A stretch of 38,202 bases of DNA from an uncultured Clostridia bacterium. Lineage in GTDB: Bacteria; Bacillota; Clostridia; TANB77; CAG-508. How positions within the stretch are numbered: the stretch's first letter is position 1; every line of letters starts with the position of its first letter. Shown here piece after piece: positions 32,935 to 38,202 of this stretch. The DNA lies in contig CANRMM010000011.1 in assembly GCA_947631745.1 (NCBI GenBank), positions 1 through 38,202 on the forward strand, given 5' to 3'. The position numbers were made by a program, and so were the translations under genes. The notes under the pieces are model-generated. The model did not search any database and was not told the DNA's origin. It saw only the letters and a list, made by a program, of their open reading frames with translations.

Positions 32935-33372
32935 ATGATGGGGATAATATTACAATATAAATATATAGTCATTCCATTTGCGGTATGGTTTTTTATACAA
33001 TTATTTAAACTAATCTATGATTTAATTACAACAAAGAAATTCAATTTTAAAAGAATTTTAGGAGCAGGAGGAATGCCTAGTTCTCATTCAGCAGTTGTAA
33101 CTTCACTAGCTACAATGATAGGAATTAGCAATGGAATTGACTCACCAATTTTTGGACTAGCACTCATTTTCGCTTTTGTTGTAATGTATGATGCAGCAGG
33201 AGTACGCAGAGCAGCAGGAAAACAAGCAAAAATATTAAATAAAATTATCGAAACACCAGGATTATCAAATGTAGAAGTATCAGAAAAATTGCAAGAAGTT
33301 TTAGGACATACACCAATCCAAGTTTTTGTAGGAGCATTTATAGGAATTGTAGTAGGTTTTATTTTCGGATAA
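32935..33372 (+). CDS. Divergent PAP2 family membrane protein (YuiD-like)
   Basis: A 145-residue protein with about four membrane helices and the conserved GGMPSSHSAVVTSLAT and YDAAGVRRAAGKQA blocks of the DUF212/YuiD family. These are acid-phosphatase-like proteins of unknown substrate in the membrane. Tandem ATG codons (32935, 32938) leave the exact start open. A GAAAATG context and xseB immediately upstream suggest operon membership. Confidence 0.9.
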   Translation: MMGIILQYKYIVIPFAVWFFIQLFKLIYDLITTKKFNFKRILGAGGMPSSHSAVVTSLATMIGISNGIDSPIFGLALIFAFVVMYDAAGVRRAAGKQAKILNKIIETPGLSNVEVSEKLQEVLGHTPIQVFVGAFIGIVVGFIFG

Positions 33373-33399
33373 AAATAAGAAAGTGAGGATTTATGTAGT

Positions 33400-35061
33400 A
33401 TGGAAGACATTGAAATTGCAAGAGCTACGAAATTGAAAAAAATTTCAGAAATAGCAAAAGAAGTAGAAATTAATGAGGAAGAACTAGAGCCTTATGGAAG
33501 ATATAAAGCCAAAATATCTTTAGAAACTTTGAAAAGATTAGAAAATAAAAAGAATGGAAAATTAGTATTAGTGACTGCAATAAATCCAACACCACTAGGA
33601 GAAGGAAAAACAACAATGGCAATTGGACTTGCTGATGGATTAAAAAAAATAGGTAAAAAATCCGTACTAGCATTAAGAGAGCCATCTTTAGGACCAGTAT
33701 TTGGAATAAAAGGAGGAGCAACAGGAGGAGGTCATTCTCAAATTGCACCAATGGAAGACATTAATCTACATTTTACTGGAGATATTCATGCAATTACATC
33801 AGCAAATAATTTATTATCAGCAATGATAGATAATCATATTTATTATGGAAATGAATTAGGCTTTGATAGGGTTGTATGGAAAAGATGTGTAGATCTAAAC
33901 GATAGACAACTAAGAAAAGTAAATACAGGATTATCAGAAGAAAAAAATGTAGTACCAAGAATGGATGGCTTTGATATATCAGTAGCATCTGAAATTATGG
34001 CAATTTTCTGTTTAGCAACTGATATGAATGACTTAAAAAGAAGAATAGGAAACATTATTGTAGGATATACAAAAGACAATAAACCAATTAGAGCCAAAGA
34101 TCTAAAAGCTGAAGGAGCATTAACAGTATTACTAAAAGATGCACTTGCACCAAATCTAGTACAAACACTAGAGCATACACCAGCAATTGTTCATGGAGGA
34201 CCATTTGCTAATATTGCTCATGGTTGCAATAGCATTATTGCTACAAAATTAGCTTTAAAATTAGGAGATTATGTTATTACAGAAGCAGGATTTGGAGCAG
34301 ATTTAGGAGCAGAAAAATTCTTAGATATAAAATGTAGAAAAGCAGAAATAAAGCCAGATGCAGTTGTGTGTGTAGCAACAATAAAAGCTTTAAAATATCA
34401 CGGTGGAATGCCAAAAGAAGAAATTAAAAATGAAAGTATAGAAGCCCTAGATAAAGGATTCAAAAACTTATTAAAACATATAGATAATATCAAAAATGTA
34501 TATGGATTAAATGTAATTGTAGCAATTAATAAATATACACATGACACACAAAAAGAAATAGACTTTTTAAGAAAAAAACTAGAGGAACATGGAGTAGAAT
34601 TAAGTCTAGTAGAGAGTTGGGAAAAAGGTGGAGAAGGAGCCACTGACTTAGCTGAAAAAATTGTAAAATTAACAGAAAGAAAGTCAAATTTTACATATTC
34701 ATATCCACTAGACATCAGTGTAAAAGATAAAATAAAAGCAATAGCAACAAAAATATATGGGGCAAAAGATGTAGAATATAGCAAAGAATCAGAAGAAGAA
34801 ATTAGAAAAATAGAAGATTTGGGATATGGAAATTTACCAGTATGTATTGCAAAAACGCAATATTCTCTATCAGATGATGCCAAAAATCTAGAATGCAACG
34901 AACCATTCAATATTCATGTTCAAGATGTTATCTTAAAAACAGGAGCAGAATTTATTGTCGTAATTACAGGAAAAATTATGACAATGCCAGGACTTCCTAG
35001 AATACCTGCAGCAGAAAATATTAATTTAGACGAAAAAGGCAATATAGTAGGTATCTTTTAA
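33400..35061 (+). CDS. fhs: Formate--tetrahydrofolate ligase
   Basis: Makes 10-formyl-THF from formate, THF and ATP, feeding purine synthesis and Fmt, and the Wood-Ljungdahl branch in acetogens. The 553 residues show the ATP loop TPLGEGKTTMAIGLADGL (about 66), EPSLGPVFGIKGGATGGG, FTGDIHAITSANNLLSAMID, and the C-terminal VITGKIMTMPGLPRIPAAE. Length is normal (about 556). GTGAGG precedes the ATG by 11 bases. Confidence 0.97.
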   Translation: MEDIEIARATKLKKISEIAKEVEINEEELEPYGRYKAKISLETLKRLENKKNGKLVLVTAINPTPLGEGKTTMAIGLADGLKKIGKKSVLALREPSLGPVFGIKGGATGGGHSQIAPMEDINLHFTGDIHAITSANNLLSAMIDNHIYYGNELGFDRVVWKRCVDLNDRQLRKVNTGLSEEKNVVPRMDGFDISVASEIMAIFCLATDMNDLKRRIGNIIVGYTKDNKPIRAKDLKAEGALTVLLKDALAPNLVQTLEHTPAIVHGGPFANIAHGCNSIIATKLALKLGDYVITEAGFGADLGAEKFLDIKCRKAEIKPDAVVCVATIKALKYHGGMPKEEIKNESIEALDKGFKNLLKHIDNIKNVYGLNVIVAINKYTHDTQKEIDFLRKKLEEHGVELSLVESWEKGGEGATDLAEKIVKLTERKSNFTYSYPLDISVKDKIKAIATKIYGAKDVEYSKESEEEIRKIEDLGYGNLPVCIAKTQYSLSDDAKNLECNEPFNIHVQDVILKTGAEFIVVITGKIMTMPGLPRIPAAENINLDEKGNIVGIF

Positions 35062-35085
35062 TCAAGTATTAATGTATAAGAAATT

Positions 35086-35133
35086 CCACTTTTGGATAAA
35101 ATAATGCTGAAAAATTATTTTAGAAGAAAGTGG
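35086..35133 (+). promoter_or_regulatory. Hairpin between fhs and sleB
   Basis: CCACTTT (from 35086) pairs with AAAGTGG (35127-35133). Inside, TAAAATAAT pairs with ATTATTTTA, separated by a small internal loop. No T run follows, so it may be a weak fhs terminator or an element covering the start region of sleB, which begins 11 bases later. Confidence 0.45.
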
Positions 35134-35143
35134 TGTATTTATT

Positions 35144-35869
35144 TTGTTAAAAGAAAAAAATAAAATTAAATTGAGTATTGTACAAAAAAGAATATTATCG
35201 ATTTTTGTTATAATTATAACTTTTGCTACTTTTATATCATATAATGTATTCTTTCGTAATACAGAGGTAGAGGCTTTATCTAAGTATGGTTCGAGAGGAG
35301 AAGAAGTAAGAACAATCCAAACGAAATTAAAACGATGGGGATACTATAATGGAAGTGTAGATGGTGTTTATGGAAGTCAGACATTAGCAGCAGTTAAATC
35401 ATTTCAAAGAAAAAACGGATTAACAGTAGATGGAATAGCAGGAACAAAAACTTTGCAAGCTATGGGAATTTATAGTAGCTCATCAAGCAGTTCAAGTTCA
35501 GGATCAGGAACATCAAACTCTAGTAATTTAAACTTACTAAGTAAATTAGTTTATGGAGAAGCAAGGGGAGAGCCATATAGTGGGCAAGTTGCAGTAGCTG
35601 CAGTAGTATTAAATCGTGTTAAAAGCAGTTCATTTCCAAATACAGTAGCAGGAGTAATTTATCAAAGTGGAGCCTTTGATGCCGTAAGTGATGGACAAAT
35701 TAATTTATCTCCAAATGATACTGCAAAAAAAGCAGCACAAGATGCATTAAACGGATGGGATCCATCTAATGGAGCAATCTATTATTTTAACCCTAGTACG
35801 GCAACTAATAAATGGATATGGTCAAGACCAATGACTGTTACTATAGGGAAACATAGATTTTGTAAGTAA
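35144..35869 (+). CDS. sleB: Spore cortex-lytic enzyme SleB
   Basis: Germination-specific lytic transglycosylase that acts on muramic-lactam cortex. The 241 residues have a membrane or signal helix (about 15-37), a PG-binding domain (YGSRGEEVRTIQTKLKRWGY, SFQRKNGLTVDGIAGTKTL, about 45-105), a Ser-rich linker, and the SleB catalytic domain (LVYGEARGEPYSGQVAVAAV with the catalytic Glu, then YYFNPSTATNKW). The start is TTG at 35144. No strong ribosome binding site is visible, which fits low, forespore-specific expression under another sigma factor. Confidence 0.9.
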   Translation: MLKEKNKIKLSIVQKRILSIFVIIITFATFISYNVFFRNTEVEALSKYGSRGEEVRTIQTKLKRWGYYNGSVDGVYGSQTLAAVKSFQRKNGLTVDGIAGTKTLQAMGIYSSSSSSSSSGSGTSNSSNLNLLSKLVYGEARGEPYSGQVAVAAVVLNRVKSSSFPNTVAGVIYQSGAFDAVSDGQINLSPNDTAKKAAQDALNGWDPSNGAIYYFNPSTATNKWIWSRPMTVTIGKHRFCK

Positions 35870-35918
35870 AGAAAAATATATATGAATAAAAAAATTTCAA
35901 AAAATTTGTAGGAATTTA

Positions 35919-35947
35919 TTGACATTTACATTGAAATAGATTAAAAT
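35919..35947 (+). promoter_or_regulatory. Promoter of the sortase-cohesin group
   Basis: A consensus TTGACA (35919-35924), a 17-base spacer and TAAAAT (35942-35947). Downstream lie two imperfect copies of ATCTAAAAAGGTTA (about 35959 and 35989) before the gene at 36037. Confidence 0.8.
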
Positions 35948-36036
35948 GTTCGCAGACAATCTAAAAAAGGTTAAAAATTAAAAAATAATCTAAAAAGGAT
36001 TAAGAATGAAGGAGGTGAATGTTCTTATAGAAGGCA

Positions 36037-36687
36037 ATGGCTATTTATTCTAGAGGAAAAAGAGCAAAAAAAGGAAAACTAAATATAGGGAAAATCTTTA
36101 CAATAATTTTAATTTTAATAATTCTAGCATGTTTAGGTTTCATTATTTATGTGAATATTAAAGAATCACAAATAGGAAAAGAACAACCAGAAAACGAAAT
36201 TGATGAAACCAATGTAATTGAAAATCTGGTTGAACAAAACGTGATAGAAGAAAAAAAAGATGAAATCGTTGATAAAGATATACCAAGTAGCTTAGATGGA
36301 TATGACGTAGTGGGACAAATAGTGATGGACAAATATGATTCAACAAGAAACATATTAAGTATATGCACTGAAGACTCATTAAACGTATCTCCGACCCAAT
36401 TGCTCATGAACCCAAGTATAAATGAGCCAGGAAACTTTTGTATTATTGGTCACAATTGGGACGATTTGTTTCAATACCTTTCAGAAATGGAAAAAGGTGA
36501 TACTTTCTATCTAATTAGTAGAAAAGCCAAAACAAAGGTTAAATACAAAATTGATAGGGTATATGTTTGTGAACCAGATGATCTATCTTGTTTAGAACAA
36601 AACGAAGATGGAAAAAGAGAAGTCACTCTTATTACGTGCGTAATAGGTGGAGCAAGAAGAATTATTGCAAAAGCCTATGAAGCATAA
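36037..36687 (+). CDS. Sortase
   Basis: Membrane-bound transpeptidase that cleaves LPxTG-like sorting signals and joins proteins to the wall. The 216 residues have a basic head (GKRAKKGKLNIG), one membrane helix (about 19-39), an acidic linker, then the catalytic domain: His in FCIIGHNWDD (about 139), Cys in VTLITCVIGG (about 201) and Arg in ARRIIAKA (about 207). The following gene carries an IPQAG sorting motif and is its likely substrate. GGAGGTG (36011-36017) is 20 bases before the ATG, and an in-frame TAG at 36028 rules out an earlier start. The start context is odd. Confidence 0.88.
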   Translation: MAIYSRGKRAKKGKLNIGKIFTIILILIILACLGFIIYVNIKESQIGKEQPENEIDETNVIENLVEQNVIEEKKDEIVDKDIPSSLDGYDVVGQIVMDKYDSTRNILSICTEDSLNVSPTQLLMNPSINEPGNFCIIGHNWDDLFQYLSEMEKGDTFYLISRKAKTKVKYKIDRVYVCEPDDLSCLEQNEDGKREVTLITCVIGGARRIIAKAYEA

Positions 36688-36762
36688 AATTTAAAGTGTG
36701 GTATATTCAAAAAAATATGTCACATATACCGCAGAAAAAAAGAAGAAAGAAGGAATTTAAAA

Positions 36763-37446
36763 ATGAAAAAAACAATATTAGGAATTATGCTTACTTTAGC
36801 ATTAGTATTAGCTTTAGTAGGAAATGTAAACGCAGCAAGCGTAAGTGCAAGTGCAACAGAAGTAAAAGCAGGAGAAACAGTAAGTATTACTGTTAAAGTT
36901 AATAAAGATAAACCAACAGATGGAATGCAATTTGATTTAAAATTTGATCCAGATTATTTTAAATATGAATCAACAACAACAGGATTAGATCAAAATACAA
37001 TTAATGATCAAGACGTAGCAAATGGAAATTTAATTGTATGGACATATAGTTCAGATGGTACTACAACAGAAGAAGTAGTAGTAACATTTACAGCATTAAA
37101 AGACACAACAGCTGATTCAGAAGACTTCGTAGTAAGCAATTTTGAATCATCAGCAGATATATCAGAAACATTAGAAGAAAATACAGTTAAAGTAACAGTA
37201 AAAACACCAGTTGAAGATGATCCAACAACTGACGATCCAACAACAGATGATCCAACAGATGATCCAACAACTGACGATCCAACAACAGATGATCCAACAA
37301 CTGACGATCCAGAAGAAGGACCAACAGGTTCAAATGGAGAACCAGTAGACAAAATTCCACAAGCGGGAGCTCCAATTTATGCTGGAGTAGTTGCTGTAAT
37401 GGTAGTTGCAGGAGCTATATTACTTGTTAGAAAAATTAGAAAATAA
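36763..37446 (+). CDS. Wall-anchored cohesin-domain protein
   Basis: A 227-residue surface protein. A signal peptide (MKKTILGIMLTLALVLALVG, ending near NVNAAS) is followed by a cohesin-like domain (about 24-145: VKAGETVSITVKVNKDKPTD, MQFDLKFDPDYFKYES, VVVTFTALKDTTADSEDF). Then come seven DDPT/DDPTT repeats and a C-terminal sorting signal: IPQAG, a membrane helix and RKIRK. IPQAG is a variant of LPxTG, and the sortase lies directly upstream. Cohesins bind dockerins; a dockerin protein follows. Together they look like a minimal anchored scaffold. Confidence 0.85.
   Translation: MKKTILGIMLTLALVLALVGNVNAASVSASATEVKAGETVSITVKVNKDKPTDGMQFDLKFDPDYFKYESTTTGLDQNTINDQDVANGNLIVWTYSSDGTTTEEVVVTFTALKDTTADSEDFVVSNFESSADISETLEENTVKVTVKTPVEDDPTTDDPTTDDPTDDPTTDDPTTDDPTTDDPEEGPTGSNGEPVDKIPQAGAPIYAGVVAVMVVAGAILLVRKIRK
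37216..37311 (+). repeat. DDPTT tandem repeat in the cohesin protein
   Basis: Six in-frame copies of an Asp-Asp-Pro-Thr-(Thr) unit and a final DDP, coded by GATGATCCAACAACT-like 15-base units (one is 12). It forms a wall-spanning linker and is a likely site for length variation. Confidence 0.9.
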
Positions 37447-37500
37447 TTTCTAATTTAATATAAATAAAATACAAAAAATAAAATACAAAAAATAAATTGA

Positions 37501-37528
37501 TTGACAGAAACAATAAATTAAATAATTA
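37501..37528 (+). promoter_or_regulatory. Possible promoter of the dockerin gene
   Basis: A consensus TTGACA at 37501-37506 with a weak TAATTA at 37523-37528 (spacer 16). A small hairpin, AACTTT/AAAGTT, follows at 37531-37546. Confidence 0.35.
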
Positions 37529-37610
37529 ATAACTTTAATAAAAGTTAAAAATTAATTAAAAGCAAAAGAATAAATAAAATAAAATTTATGCTTTCGGGAG
37601 GAATAAAAAA

Positions 37611-38202
37611 GTGAATAATAAATTTAAATTTATATCAACATTAGCATTAGCAGGAATTATGGCAACAAGTAGCTTAACAGGTATTGTATCTGCAGCAGAT
37701 GCAACAACAAGATGTTTAGGACCATACAGAACAAGTTTAGTACAAAAAGATGCTGTTCCATTTATACTTGCTAATAGAGAAGATGAAGCAACAATAGGAG
37801 ATTTAAAAAGCAGTAATGTATTTTCATCTGTAACAACAAGTCTTGCAGATAGTACTGTATTAAAAACAGGAGATAAAGTTACAGGAGATGGAAAAGAATA
37901 TACAGTAGTTGTTTACGGAGACGTAGATGGAAATGGAAAAGTTAGTGTATCTGATGCAAGAGCAGTTTGCAAAGCAGGACAAAGTGCAGAAGAATTAGCT
38001 AAATTAAGCAATGCACAAAAAGAAGCTGCTGATGTTGCTCATAATGGTAAATTAACAGTAACAGATGCAAAAAATATTGCTCAATTTGGAACAGGATTAA
38101 GCAATACATATGTAAATCCAGTACCAGAACAAGAAGTTCAAGAACCTACTTGCATAACATCAGTAGAGGTTATATATGCAGCTTCAGATAAAAGCAAGGT
38201 AA
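37611..38202 (+). CDS. Secreted dockerin-domain protein (partial, 3' end off window)
   Basis: Starts at GTG 37611 with GGGAGG nine bases upstream and is still open at the window end (197 codons seen). A signal peptide (VNNKFKFISTLALAGIMATS, to about residue 28, ending SAA) leads to a short beta-rich domain (ATIGDLKSSNVFSSV, VLKTGDKVTGDGKEYTVV). A dockerin follows: first calcium loop YGDVDGNGKVSVSDA (about 104-118) and a second, degenerate one (ADVAHNGKLTVTDAKNI). A Pro/Glu-rich linker follows. It probably docks on the neighbouring cohesin protein. What the rest of the protein does is beyond the window. Confidence 0.85.
   Translation, partial: MNNKFKFISTLALAGIMATSSLTGIVSAADATTRCLGPYRTSLVQKDAVPFILANREDEATIGDLKSSNVFSSVTTSLADSTVLKTGDKVTGDGKEYTVVVYGDVDGNGKVSVSDARAVCKAGQSAEELAKLSNAQKEAADVAHNGKLTVTDAKNIAQFGTGLSNTYVNPVPEQEVQEPTCITSVEVIYAASDKSKV

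Noticed and set aside
37216..37311. Tandem repeat considered as a CRISPR array
   Set aside because: Units are 12-15 bases, in frame, code for Asp-Asp-Pro-Thr-Thr, and have no spacers.
1..38202. tRNA genes, including a candidate unusual glycine tRNA for the CGGA sites
   Set aside because: I looked for cloverleaf patterns and CCA ends between genes and found none; the decoding tRNA must lie outside this window.

Overview
The window is about 38 kb of very AT-rich DNA (roughly 30% G+C by eye). It looks like the chromosome of a spore-forming low-GC Firmicute, most likely an uncultured Clostridia-type gut or anaerobic bacterium. Supporting signs are SpoIVB and SleB (sporulation and germination), CdaA (c-di-AMP), RemA, Asp23/AmaP, strong AGGAGG ribosome binding sites, and a cohesin/dockerin pair. 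Almost everything is on the + strand in tightly packed operons. No tRNA, rRNA, CRISPR array or intact IS element was seen.

Layout: (1) 1-1574, infC-rpmI-rplT with a strong promoter, an L20-type attenuator leader and a probable AUA start for infC. (2) 1749-3239, an AbiE type IV toxin-antitoxin pair with an operator-like inverted repeat over its promoter; the toxin gene is frameshifted in an A7 run. (3) 3252-6213, a HAD nucleotidase, a tiny membrane protein, cdaA, truA and a small membrane protein. (4) 6271-18304, a Tad/Flp-like pilus or secretion locus: CpaB-like, two ParA/CpaE-like proteins with degenerate P-loops, a CpaF ATPase, a TadB/TadC-like membrane protein, and a cluster of small pilin-like proteins, several starting MENA. 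(5) 18360-21420, spoIVB, a transglutaminase-like protein and rsmE. (6) 21506-28646, a basic membrane protein, then yicC-remA-rpoZ-kinase-priA-def-fmt; gmk and coaBC are absent from their usual places. (7) 28692-29097, a 47% G+C Hfq-like gene with a structured 3' region. (8) 29118-35061, asp23-amaP-DUF2273-nusB-xseA-(hyp)-xseB-yuiD-fhs. (9) 35086-38202, sleB, then a sortase, a wall-anchored cohesin protein and a dockerin protein that runs off the end.

The most striking signal is translational. Four genes (truA, cpaF, a pilin-like gene and priA) are each broken in frame 0 at an in-frame CGG codon followed by A. Each becomes full length if one base is skipped, so that (C)GGA gives glycine. In three of them this is the invariant glycine of the family: the F-x-G-W-Q motif of TruA and the Walker A GKT glycine of CpaF and PriA. 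Scanning the window by eye, I found no other in-frame CGG in the AT-rich genes. The only other CGG triplets (three, all CGG-G) lie in the compositionally foreign Hfq-like gene. This suggests a recurrent +1 frameshift or quadruplet CGGA-to-Gly decoding, with CGG rare or unassigned as a triplet.
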